Assembly: GCA_947175775.1 (NCBI GenBank)
Contig: CAMWNY010000099.1
Coordinates: 1-8,311, forward strand
Source of the DNA: an uncultured Lachnospiraceae bacterium
GTDB lineage: Bacteria; Bacillota; Clostridia; Lachnospirales; Lachnospiraceae
Reading direction: 5' to 3'
Length of the DNA stretch: 8,311 nucleotides
Part shown: positions 1 to 6,250 of the stretch, in pieces
How positions within the stretch are numbered: the stretch's first letter is position 1
Layout of the letters: each line of letters starts with the position of its first letter
Notes under the pieces: model-generated
Databases searched by the model: none
What the model was told of the DNA's origin: nothing
Seen by the model: only the letters and a program-made list of their open reading frames with translations
Translations under genes and position numbers: made by a program

Positions 1-74
1 CCTGTGCCTCCACAGACTCCTGCGCCATACGGTGGAATATGTCCGTATGGCGCTGGAGTCTGTGGAGGCACAGG
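1..74. repeat. 74-bp near-perfect inverted repeat at the window edge
   Basis: Bases 1-32 are the reverse complement of 43-74 with a single mismatch (T21 opposite T54), separated by a 10-base spacer at 33-42. The right arm lies in coding sequence that makes sense as thioesterase; the left arm does not. This may be a fold-back (snap-back) chimera or contig-end artefact primed at the short ACGG/CCGT pairing around the loop, or a real hairpin. The repeat is directly visible; its origin is inference. Confidence 0.9.
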
Positions 75-229
75 AGCGTATCAGGGAGCTGCGGGTGGAG
101 TATAAGCGGGCGGCGCATTACGGGGATATGATTCTGCCATTGGTGTATCACCGAGACACAAAGACCCCGGTGCAGTTAAAGGATATTCAGGTCGAATTAT
201 TTGCGGCGGTTGAGTGTTCTTTTAAATAA
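1..229 (+). CDS. Probable acyl-ACP thioesterase, C-terminal fragment
   Basis: The reading frame is open from the left edge to the stop at 227-229 and gives the last ~65-75 residues of a protein. Residues such as YVRMALESV, then RELRVEYKRAAHYGDMI, and a final AAVE tail resemble the C-terminal hot-dog domain of bacterial acyl-ACP thioesterases (FatA/FatB type, PF01643), which release fatty acids from acyl carrier protein in the cytosol. In that family an HxNN-type segment normally precedes a YVRMA-like stretch. Here the preceding codons come from the left arm of an inverted repeat (1-32) and give no such motif, so the residues before about base 43 are doubtful. A GTG at 32 is an internal codon rather than a convincing start, since no ribosome site precedes it. 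recJ begins 20 bases after the stop, suggesting cotranscription. The family call is from memory of motifs and only a fragment is present. Confidence 0.6.
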   Translation, partial: LCLHRLLRHTVEYVRMALESVEAQERIRELRVEYKRAAHYGDMILPLVYHRDTKTPVQLKDIQVELFAAVECSFK

Positions 230-249
230 AATAATAGGAGTTACTATAA

Positions 250-2031
250 ATGGCAAATTGGAGAGTGGCTGCAAAGCGGGCGGATTTCAACGCGATTGCC
301 CAAAAGTATCACATAACACCTGTTCTTGCGCGAATAATCAGAAACAGGGATATTGTCGCGGATGCGGATATTGATAAATTCCTAAACGGCGGTATCCGTG
401 ATTTATATTCGCCGCTGCTGTTAAAGGATATGGAAAAGGCGGTTGATTTGCTGCTGTTGAAAATTAAGGAGAACAAGAAAATCCGCATTATCGGGGATTA
501 CGATATTGACGGGATTTGTTCGACGTACATATTGTATCGGGGGCTTTGCGAGTGCGGGGCGGTGGTGGACACGGCAATACCGCATCGGATGCATGACGGA
601 TACGGACTGAATGAGCATTTGATTGATAAGGCGCATGAGGCAGGTACGGATACGGTGCTCACATGTGATAACGGGATTGCGGCGTTTGCACAGATTGCGT
701 ATGCGAACGATTTGGGCATGACGGTGGTTGTTACGGACCATCATGAGGTACCTTATGAGGAGCAGGACGGCGTGCGGAATTATAAAATCCCGCCGGCGTA
801 TGCGGTTGTCGATCCAAAACAGGAGGATTGTGCGTATCCGTTTCCGGAGATTTGCGGGGCGGTCGTGGCATATAAACTTGTGCTGGTGCTTTTGGCAAAG
901 CATTTGGGCAGCACATGGCAGGAGGTTTTGCAGTCGGAGCTTGGATATGCGCTTTTGGAACTTGCGGCGTTTGCGACAATCGGCGACGTGATGGAGCTAA
1001 AGGACGAGAACCGCATTATTGTAAGGTGCGGCTTGGAGCTGATGAAAAACACGCGCAATATCGGGCTTCGGGCGTTGATGGACGTGACGGAAATCCAAGC
1101 GGAGCATATAAAGCCCTATACGATTGGCTTTGTGCTGGGACCGTGCCTGAACGCGACGGGAAGGCTGGACACGGCGGCAAACGCGTTGGAGCTTTTTTGC
1201 GCGCAGGATACGCAAACCGCCGTGCAGATAGCAGGCGACCTAAAGGCGATGAACGACAGCAGAAAGGAGCTTACCAACAAGGGCGTTGAGGAAGCGGTAA
1301 ACCTGATTGAACACAGCGGGATTATAAACGATAAGGTGCTTGTGGCATATCTGCCGGATGTGCATGAAAGCCTTGCGGGGATTATCGCGGGACGCATTCG
1401 GGAAAAGTACGGGAAACCGGCGTTTGTGCTGACGGACGCGGAGGACGGCGTGAAAGGCTCAGGGCGATCAATGGAAGCGTTTCACATGTATGATGAGATG
1501 ACGAAGTGTAAGGAGCTTTTTACAAAGTACGGCGGGCATAAGCTTGCGGCGGGGCTTTCGCTTCCAAAAGAGAACGTGGAGCTATTTCGCAAGGAATTAA
1601 ATAACAACTGTACTCTTACGGATGAAGATTTTGAGGAAAAGGTGCTGATTGACGTGCCGATGCCGATGGATTATGCTTCCTTTCAATTGGTGGAGGAGCT
1701 TGCGCTTTTGGAACCGTTTGGGAACGGTAATCCGAAGCCGCAGTTTGCGCATAAGGATGTGAAGCTTTTATCGGGAAGGATATTGGGGGCGAATAAAAAT
1801 GTCGGGAAGTATGTTGCTCAAGGGGAGAGCGGAAAACGGTTTGACTTGATGTACTTTGGCGATTTAGAGGCGTTTAACACGTTTTTATGTAATAAATTCG
1901 GGGCGGAGCGGACAGAGCAGCTCTATCATGGGGGCGTGCAGGGGATTGTGATTTCCGTAGTGTATTATCCGGATATCAATGAATTTCGGGGGAATACGAC
2001 GCTGCAGATGATTATGAAGTATTACCAGTAA
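250..2031 (+). CDS. recJ: Single-stranded-DNA-specific 5'-3' exonuclease RecJ
   Basis: RecJ degrades single-stranded DNA 5' to 3' in recombination (RecF pathway), base-excision and mismatch repair, using a two-metal DHH phosphoesterase core. The 593-residue product is close to the family's usual length. Visible in order: motif I DYDIDG (83-88), motif II with D140-N141-G142, motif III DHH (163-165), motif IV D188-P189, the ATIGDVMEL segment (242-250), GRLDTA (304-309), then the DHHA1 half with GSGRSMEAF (403-411) and GGHKLAAGL (428-436), and the PFGNGNPKP signature (489-497) leading into the C-terminal OB-like DNA-binding domain (about 465-590). All catalytic acidic and histidine positions I can recognise are intact. 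The ATG at 250 follows AGGAG at 236-240 with 9-base spacing. It lies 20 bases downstream of the thioesterase-like gene, probably in one transcript. Confidence 0.95.
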   Translation: MANWRVAAKRADFNAIAQKYHITPVLARIIRNRDIVADADIDKFLNGGIRDLYSPLLLKDMEKAVDLLLLKIKENKKIRIIGDYDIDGICSTYILYRGLCECGAVVDTAIPHRMHDGYGLNEHLIDKAHEAGTDTVLTCDNGIAAFAQIAYANDLGMTVVVTDHHEVPYEEQDGVRNYKIPPAYAVVDPKQEDCAYPFPEICGAVVAYKLVLVLLAKHLGSTWQEVLQSELGYALLELAAFATIGDVMELKDENRIIVRCGLELMKNTRNIGLRALMDVTEIQAEHIKPYTIGFVLGPCLNATGRLDTAANALELFCAQDTQTAVQIAGDLKAMNDSRKELTNKGVEEAVNLIEHSGIINDKVLVAYLPDVHESLAGIIAGRIREKYGKPAFVLTDAEDGVKGSGRSMEAFHMYDEMTKCKELFTKYGGHKLAAGLSLPKENVELFRKELNNNCTLTDEDFEEKVLIDVPMPMDYASFQLVEELALLEPFGNGNPKPQFAHKDVKLLSGRILGANKNVGKYVAQGESGKRFDLMYFGDLEAFNTFLCNKFGAERTEQLYHGGVQGIVISVVYYPDINEFRGNTTLQMIMKYYQ

Positions 2032-2112
2032 ACAGCGCTCCATTCATTCGATGGAAAATGTTTTTATCTTTTATTCATAAAAATAATTCTTTTTTAAGTA
2101 TTTAAACACACT

Positions 2113-2215
2113 TTGGACACAATTGTCCTTTATAGTGGTATATAGATAGTTGAGCACTCACTATCTCCCCCCTCATAAGAAAATAGTAATGAAACCCGAG
2201 AAATCGGGTTTCATT
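2113..2215 (+). ncRNA. Candidate small RNA or leader with hairpin, C6 segment and terminator-like stem
   Basis: The segment has the architecture of a small trans-acting RNA: a 7-bp hairpin AGATAGT/ACTATCT (2144-2150 with 2160-2166), then an apparently unpaired CCCCCCTCATAAG run, then the strong stem at 2188-2215. Upstream promoter signals are ambiguous: TTGGAC at 2113 or TATAGT at 2131 are possible elements but do not pair at 17-base spacing. No known RNA family is recognised. This is a low-confidence structural proposal. Confidence 0.25.
2188..2215. terminator. 12-bp hairpin with GAAA tetraloop, probably bidirectional terminator
   Basis: AATGAAACCCGA pairs perfectly with TCGGGTTTCATT across a GAAA loop. 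On the + strand the following GCGTTGT is a poor T-tract. On the minus strand the stem is followed by a T-rich stretch (complement of 2172-2187), which looks more like an intrinsic terminator. It may end read-through from recJ, end a short RNA made just upstream, or block antisense transcription. No minus-strand gene is visible nearby that would need it. Confidence 0.65.
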
Positions 2216-2362
2216 GCGTTGTATGCACACGGGCACCGCATCTTCTCTACTTGATTTATGACGGTAGGCTGCATCTGTATCATCTTATTTGTCACATATT
2301 TTGACCAAATTCACAATAAACACAACCAAATCTACAATCACACCCTAAAAATTCAGAAAATA

Positions 2363-2371
2363 TGCTAAAAT
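2363..2371 (+). promoter_or_regulatory. Putative extended -10 promoter of the response regulator gene
   Basis: TGCTAAAAT matches an extended -10 (TGn followed by TAAAAT at 2366-2371). The region 17 bases upstream has no good -35, which extended -10 promoters or activator-dependent promoters tolerate. Two loosely similar CAAT-containing 12-mers (CACAATAAACAC at 2312 and TACAATCACACC at 2333) lie 21 bases apart just upstream. A transcript would have a ~120-base leader before the ATG at 2500. Confidence 0.4.
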
Positions 2372-2499
2372 ATTCAAGAAACATTCCAATAATTATAAAA
2401 TTATTAAATATTTATAAACGACGAAAAACCTGCGATGTTACATCAAGTTATACAACAGCACAGAAAATGCAATAACACAACAAAAGAGAGGTGTCAACC

Positions 2500-3246
2500 A
2501 TGTATCAGATTGCAATCTGCGATGACGAAGAACAGGAATTGGATAAGGTGGAGCATATGCTGCGGGCGTTTGACAGACCGTCCGACGGATTTGCCATAAA
2601 ACGGTATACGGATGCAAAAACTCTGCTTTTGGAGATTAAAACAAATACATACCAGCCGGACATTATTCTGCTGGACATTTATATGCCGTATGCGACGGGA
2701 ATTGAGACGGCAAGGCAGCTGCGTGATATGGGGAATACATGCAGTGTTATTTTTGTGACCTCATCGGAGGAGCATGCGTTGGAGGCGTTCGGAGTGTCAG
2801 CGTCCGGCTATTTGGTGAAACCGATTTACGAGAAAGCGCTTTTTGACGCAGTGGAGCGGGCGATGGAAAATCTCGCGGCAAGGCAGTGCCGCTATATTCT
2901 TTTGGAAACAGAAGATCATGTCCGCAAGATTGCGCTTGGCGACATTATCTATTGTGAGGCGCAGCGTAAAACGCAGTGCGTTTATCTGCAGGGCGGCGAG
3001 ACTGTTTTGCTGCATATGACGATGGCAAAGCTGTGCGAAACGCTTTGCAGCTATCGGGAGTTTACAAAGATTGGTGTGTCCTATGTCGTCAATTTGGAGC
3101 ATATCGAGCGGTTAGGCACACAGATGCTGTATTTGGATAACGGGACGGAAATTTATCTGCCGCGCGGCTCATACCGGTCTTTACGGGAAAAATATTTCGA
3201 CTATTATTTTGAGGACGAATCATTTCATGCAATCCGTACCCTCTAA
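2500..3246 (+). CDS. LytTR-family response regulator transcription factor
   Basis: This is a two-domain response regulator of 248 residues, a normal size for the AgrA/ComE/VirR type. The receiver domain (1-~120) shows the acidic pocket D8-D9, phosphoacceptor D59 in the IILLDI strand, T87 and K107 in LVKP. The LytTR DNA-binding domain (about 135-235) shows the beta-rich pattern ending SYVVNLEHIERL (194-205) and LPRGSYRSLREKY (220-232). The usual basic residue just before the conserved serine of that domain appears to be replaced (IGVSY at 191-195). ATG at 2500 is preferred over the in-frame GTG at 2491 because GAGAGG (2485-2490) sits properly before the ATG and would overlap the GTG. A histidine kinase normally phosphorylates this type of protein, but none is adjacent in the window. 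A 21-bp-period direct repeat straddling its stop codon suggests it controls the genes downstream. Confidence 0.9.
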   Translation: MYQIAICDDEEQELDKVEHMLRAFDRPSDGFAIKRYTDAKTLLLEIKTNTYQPDIILLDIYMPYATGIETARQLRDMGNTCSVIFVTSSEEHALEAFGVSASGYLVKPIYEKALFDAVERAMENLAARQCRYILLETEDHVRKIALGDIIYCEAQRKTQCVYLQGGETVLLHMTMAKLCETLCSYREFTKIGVSYVVNLEHIERLGTQMLYLDNGTEIYLPRGSYRSLREKYFDYYFEDESFHAIRTL

Positions 3247-3261
3247 ACTGCAATCCGTACC
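3228..3261 (+). promoter_or_regulatory. Putative LytTR operator: 13-bp direct repeat, 21-bp period
   Basis: TGCAATCCGTACC occurs at 3228-3240 and again, identical, at 3249-3261. LytTR regulators (AgrA, ComE, VirR) are known to bind two direct half-sites about two helical turns (21-22 bp) apart, just upstream of a promoter with a weak -35. Here the first copy lies inside the last codons of the LytTR gene and the second follows its stop. The pair ends 30 bases before a TATGAT -10. The repeat is seen directly; its use as the operator of this regulator is inference. Confidence 0.65.
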
Positions 3262-3268
3262 AAACTAC

Positions 3269-3297
3269 TATCATTTTTTTACATTTTACAATATGAT
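3269..3297 (+). promoter_or_regulatory. Putative activator-dependent promoter of the surface operon
   Basis: TATGAT at 3292-3297 (or overlapping TACAAT at 3287-3292) is a good -10. The hexamer 17 bases upstream (TATCAT, 3269-3274) is a poor -35, as expected for a promoter that needs an activator bound at the adjacent direct repeat. The inferred start near 3304 would place the operator at roughly -76 to -43 and would start the RNA at the first leader hairpin. Confidence 0.5.
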
Positions 3298-3302
3298 AAA
3301 CA

Positions 3303-3483
3303 GACATGAAAAGCATGTCGGGGACGCTGCTATATTTCCCCCCTCACAGCGTTTCCGGCATGAATTCATGTCCGGACATGCGGCGTACGGAGCGAAAACG
3401 TTAAATAAAAGAAAAAGAATTTGGCAGGCAGCCCGCGAAGTACGCCAATGTTTGGAAATCAAAATACGCACGTAGGAGCGTGC
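3303..3483 (+). promoter_or_regulatory. Highly structured 5' leader of the surface operon
   Basis: About 200 nt separate the inferred start from the next ATG and contain a series of dyads: GACATG/CATGTC (3303-3319); a 10-bp stem with two G-T pairs, 3320-3329 with 3347-3356, enclosing a 17-base loop that holds CCCCCCTCA; palindromes CATGAATTCATG (3359-3370) and CATGTCCGGACATG (3367-3380) that overlap and so are mutually exclusive; a long-range 7-bp pairing GGCGTAC/GTACGCC (3382-3388 with 3440-3446); and GCACG/CGTGC (3468-3483) whose loop TAGGAG mimics a ribosome site. I do not recognise a known riboswitch. No coding frame here is convincing. Confidence 0.5.
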
Positions 3484-3505
3484 ATGACAGAAAGGAGTTC
3501 AAACT

Positions 3506-4453
3506 ATGAAAAGAAAATCATTATGGAAGGTACTTGGAACAGGAATGCTTGCATTTAGCCTGATTGTTTCCCCGCTTGCAGCAACGGCGGCGCAGGCAGC
3601 GGAGGTGCCCGAGGGGCAGACCACAGAGCCGACTGAAACCGAAGAGGAGACTTTGGACGGACAGCAGGAAAACCGCGCGGGAGAAGGCGGCGATACGAAC
3701 GTAACCCCTGCGGCGGAGGGCGACGGTACAGGGGATGGCGCTGCCGGCGGTACGGACGACGGTACAACTGAAGACTCGATGGTGAAAGAGGGCGGTGAGA
3801 AGAAAGACCTCGATCCGCTGCGCGACGAGGAAATTCCCGCAGTAGGGACGGAGGGAGATCCGAACTATAAGCCTGCAAAAGAAGCATATGCCGACGTGGA
3901 AATCCCCGTTTGGGGCTTTACCGAGGACGCGACCGTCTATTCGGTTGACGTGGAATGGGGGGCGATGACATTCCAGTACGAGAACAGCAGCTGGAATCCC
4001 GAGACGCACACGAAGAAAAATGGAGCAGGCTGGAAGGTTTACGACAGCCATGCAGACAAGGCGCTTGACGCAAAAGAGGACGCAATCAACGAGATTAAAG
4101 TTACAAATCATTCCAACGCGCCCGTGTGGGCAACACTTGCCTACGAAGCGAAGACGAATTACGAGGATACGACTGGAGAATTTGGCTTTACAACGGGAAC
4201 GGAAGAGACAGATACAGATAAACTCACAGATGCCGCAGGAACGCTTCCTGCGTACCTTTCCCTTGAGACAGCGGACAATGGCACGGACGGCGCCGCAGGA
4301 ACGGCGACTGTCGCAAAGGCGTATTTTATGCCGGTTGGTATAAAGGAAGAACAGAAAACAGGCGGCGCTATCCAAAAGTGGACAACAATCGGAACAATCA
4401 CAGTCGGGATTAAGACAGAGCAACCGAAAGAGACAACCGAAGCGGCGCCATAG
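3506..4453 (+). CDS. Secreted protein with acidic linker and shared C-terminal module
   Basis: The 315-residue product starts with a clear Sec signal peptide: MKRK, a hydrophobic core to about 25, and an AAQA-A cleavage region around 31-32. Residues ~33-110 are a low-complexity E/D/G/T-rich linker, probably unstructured. Residues ~130-304 form a predicted beta-rich module with landmarks GFTED (137-141), VEWGAMTFQYE (149-159), KVTNHSNA (198-205), FMPVGIKEE (274-282) and IGTITVGIKTE (295-305). The same module ends the next gene's product. I see no cysteine, no LPXTG sortase motif and no C-terminal membrane segment, so the protein is likely released or held non-covalently. AAAGGAG at 3491-3497 sets the ATG start. 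It is the first gene after the putative LytTR-controlled promoter. I do not recognise a named family; the WGAMTF/VTNHSN pattern seems characteristic of secreted proteins of gut Clostridia, but I cannot confirm that here. Confidence 0.88.
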   Translation: MKRKSLWKVLGTGMLAFSLIVSPLAATAAQAAEVPEGQTTEPTETEEETLDGQQENRAGEGGDTNVTPAAEGDGTGDGAAGGTDDGTTEDSMVKEGGEKKDLDPLRDEEIPAVGTEGDPNYKPAKEAYADVEIPVWGFTEDATVYSVDVEWGAMTFQYENSSWNPETHTKKNGAGWKVYDSHADKALDAKEDAINEIKVTNHSNAPVWATLAYEAKTNYEDTTGEFGFTTGTEETDTDKLTDAAGTLPAYLSLETADNGTDGAAGTATVAKAYFMPVGIKEEQKTGGAIQKWTTIGTITVGIKTEQPKETTEAAP

Positions 4454-4463
4454 GCGGCAGCTT

Positions 4464-4506
4464 ACAGCCGCTTTGCGGCGACGGTACGTACCGCAAAAGC
4501 GGCTGT
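4464..4506 (+). terminator. Strong intercistronic hairpin between the two secreted-protein genes
   Basis: ACAGCCGCTTTGCGG (4464-4478) pairs with 4491-4506 with one bulged A, a 15-bp stem. The loop region contains a perfect palindrome CGGTACGTACCG (4482-4493) that overlaps the inner stem and gives an alternative fold. Downstream is TGTTGTTAAAAAAG, not a real T-run, so full termination is doubtful. Partial termination or 3'-end protection of the first message, giving more of the first protein than the second, is a reasonable inference. Confidence 0.6.
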
Positions 4507-4542
4507 TGTTAAAAAAGTAACAAATAAAGGAGGACAGCTAAG

Positions 4543-6225
4543 ATGAAATGTAGCAATTTCAAACAGCGTATCCGCAAGGGTATCGCCGCCTTTATGGCAG
4601 GCGTCGCTGCGTGCAGCCTGTTCTTTCCATTCGATAGCGGCATGTCGTCTGTCAAGGCGGCGTCCCCGCTTGAAAGCGGCGAACTTTGGCTTGGCGATAC
4701 AAAGGTTACGCCGGAGAACTGCGCTGACATTTTGGGCGACGGTACCGCATCCTATGACCCCGACACAATGACGCTGACTTTAAACGGTGTGCATATCGGA
4801 CCGGACAATGCATACATCGCCGATAAAAACGGGAACGTTTGTGACTTAACACAGATTCAGACAGCAAGCGGGGTGTTTGCATGTTCTCTTTATGCGAAGA
4901 ATACCGTATCAAATCTTGTCATTAACGGTTACAATACGTTTGAAGTGCCGCAGGTATCAAGACGGCTTAGAGCTATCAGCCCACCGGATGAATACAAGTG
5001 GAGAATCAGTGATCAGTTTAACGTTTATTATGGTATTGTCATTGATAATAAAGAGAATGAGGGAACAAATACCATTACGGGTACAGGAACCTTAAAGAGT
5101 ACAGTGCCGGAGATGGATTTGGAAGTGCCTGCTTTTCCTGACGACCATCGACATTCGTTAGGAGCCTTATCGAGTATGCAAGGTGGAACGGCTTTGGCGT
5201 GGCGCACTGCACAGCGTTCAAACCTGTATATTGGAGAAGAGGGGAAAACGGAAGGTCCGACGTTAGAGCTTACATCGTCGATGGTGGCTTTGAATCTTTG
5301 GCAAAGTACTATAATGTATAGCGGTAAAATTGACGGTGCTGTGACCAGATGGGACGGTTATAATTCAAAGGGTGCCCCGTACAACTGTGTAATTGTTGCT
5401 AACGGCAGTACCGGTAGTCGTAACCATATGCTTGAGCTGGAGGGTGAAAGTTATATGCATACAAAAGTTCCCATTCCCGATGGGGTATCTTCAAGGGATG
5501 TAAGGGTGTCCCTTACATACAAGGGAACGATTGACGGTTCGGTCAAAAGTGAATGGTACAGAGAGGATAGCTATGCCAATGGCGGTCCCGAGGGACATTA
5601 TGGTACGCGGGAACTCGGTGAAAAATTGGAACGTCAGGAATTGGGACTTGACCCGACTGAAGAAAGCTACGAAGATGTGACAATCGACGTACAGGGCTTT
5701 ACGGAGGACATGACTGTTTACTCCGTTGACATGGAATGGGGGGCAATGACGTTCCAGTACGAAAATACGATATGGGACGCGACTGAGCACAAGTCCGTTG
5801 CGGGCGCAGGGTGGAAGGTGTATGACAGCGTTGCTGATAAGGCGCTTGATACGACGCAGGACGCAGTCAACCAAATCAAAGTTACCAACCACTCAAACGC
5901 CGACGTTTACGCAACGCTTGATTACGCGGCGGAAAAAACGGACGACAAGGACTATTCGGATACGACAGGCGACTTTGCCAAAAATGCGGAGGATACGGAT
6001 ACACAGTTTCGTCAAAAATCGCCGTATGCGCCAGCCTATCTGACGCTTGGGAATGCCGACAATGGAAACGGACCGTCGGAAGGAGTAGGCATGCCGACAA
6101 CGGGTACGGTCTTCTTTATGCCGTTGGGCATTAAGGAGGAATACAAACCAAAGGATCAAATTGCCAAGTGGTCGCAGATTGGAACGATTACGGTCGGAAT
6201 TAAGACGGAAAAGCCAGGACCATAA
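4543..6225 (+). CDS. Large secreted protein: beta-solenoid-like N-terminus plus shared C-terminal module
   Basis: The 560-residue product begins with a signal peptide (basic RIRKG, hydrophobic 14-30, cleavage near VKA-A at 39-40). Residues ~46-85 (LWLGDTKVTPENCADILGDG, YDPDTMTLTLNGV) and 120-190 (NLVINGYNTFEV, YYGIVIDN, NTITGTGTL) resemble the repeated strands of carbohydrate-binding or parallel beta-helix surface proteins such as the Cthe_2159 type; this is a resemblance, not a firm hit. Residues 378-556 repeat the C-terminal module of the previous gene, about 61 of 86 residues identical over 378-463 by hand count, then FMPLGIKEE (525-533) and IGTITVGIKTE (546-556). No sortase motif or C-terminal anchor is seen. 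AAGGAGG at 4527-4533 precedes the ATG by 9 bases. The middle (about 4860-5660) looks more AT-rich in codon choice than the C-terminal module, hinting at mosaic origin. The likely role is as a surface or matrix protein displayed by the same partner as its neighbour. Confidence 0.88.
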   Translation: MKCSNFKQRIRKGIAAFMAGVAACSLFFPFDSGMSSVKAASPLESGELWLGDTKVTPENCADILGDGTASYDPDTMTLTLNGVHIGPDNAYIADKNGNVCDLTQIQTASGVFACSLYAKNTVSNLVINGYNTFEVPQVSRRLRAISPPDEYKWRISDQFNVYYGIVIDNKENEGTNTITGTGTLKSTVPEMDLEVPAFPDDHRHSLGALSSMQGGTALAWRTAQRSNLYIGEEGKTEGPTLELTSSMVALNLWQSTIMYSGKIDGAVTRWDGYNSKGAPYNCVIVANGSTGSRNHMLELEGESYMHTKVPIPDGVSSRDVRVSLTYKGTIDGSVKSEWYREDSYANGGPEGHYGTRELGEKLERQELGLDPTEESYEDVTIDVQGFTEDMTVYSVDMEWGAMTFQYENTIWDATEHKSVAGAGWKVYDSVADKALDTTQDAVNQIKVTNHSNADVYATLDYAAEKTDDKDYSDTTGDFAKNAEDTDTQFRQKSPYAPAYLTLGNADNGNGPSEGVGMPTTGTVFFMPLGIKEEYKPKDQIAKWSQIGTITVGIKTEKPGP

Positions 6226-6250
6226 AACGGACCGTGTGCTTAAAACATAC

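Larger units (their letters stand above)
2032..2499. other. AT-rich 468-bp intergenic region between recJ and the LytTR regulator
   Basis: I see no credible coding frame here. It contains, left to right: an AT-only stem TTTTTAT/ATAAAAA (2061-2067 with 2077-2083) followed by a T6 run (2090-2095) that could be a weak recJ terminator; a dyad GGACA-N4-TGTCC (2115-2128); a 7-bp hairpin (2144-2166) abutting a C6 run (2167-2172); a strong GAAA-loop hairpin (2188-2215); an A/C-rich stretch with two CAAT-containing elements 21 bases apart (2312-2344); and an extended -10-like element (2363-2371). The last ~200 bases are strikingly poor in G on the + strand. Confidence 0.7.

Noticed and set aside
421..903. 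160-codon minus-strand frame inside recJ
   Set aside because: It is fully covered by recJ, whose catalytic motifs are unambiguous in the + frame.
2491..2499. GTG at 2491 as the regulator start
   Set aside because: The ribosome site GAGAGG abuts the GTG directly and fits the ATG at 2500. Receiver domains of this kind start MYxIAICDD.
2506..2519. Perfect palindrome CAGATTGCAATCTG in the first codons of the regulator, containing TGCAATC as in the operator repeat
   Set aside because: It encodes the conserved first receiver strand (QIAIC), and there is no partner 21 bp away, so chance plus coding constraint explains it.
3303..3446. Known riboswitch in the operon leader (c-di-GMP-I/II or similar)
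   Set aside because: I could not match any conserved core of the classes I know; the leader is reported as unassigned structure instead.
3209..3475. 88-codon + frame across the regulator end and the leader
   Set aside because: No ribosome site, no recognisable domain, and it runs through the direct repeat and hairpins. Its apparent SVPxxLQSVP repeat is just the DNA repeat translated.
3521..4423. 300-codon open frame on the minus strand
   Set aside because: It lies entirely opposite the secreted-protein gene, has no ribosome site or domain pattern, is rich in Cys and Arg as expected for a shadow frame of GC-rich acidic coding, and the + frame has a signal peptide and a module repeated next door.
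3506..6225. Sortase-anchored or WxL proteins
   Set aside because: Both secreted proteins lack LPXTG and a C-terminal hydrophobic tail, and the aromatic motifs are WGAMTF rather than WxL pairs.
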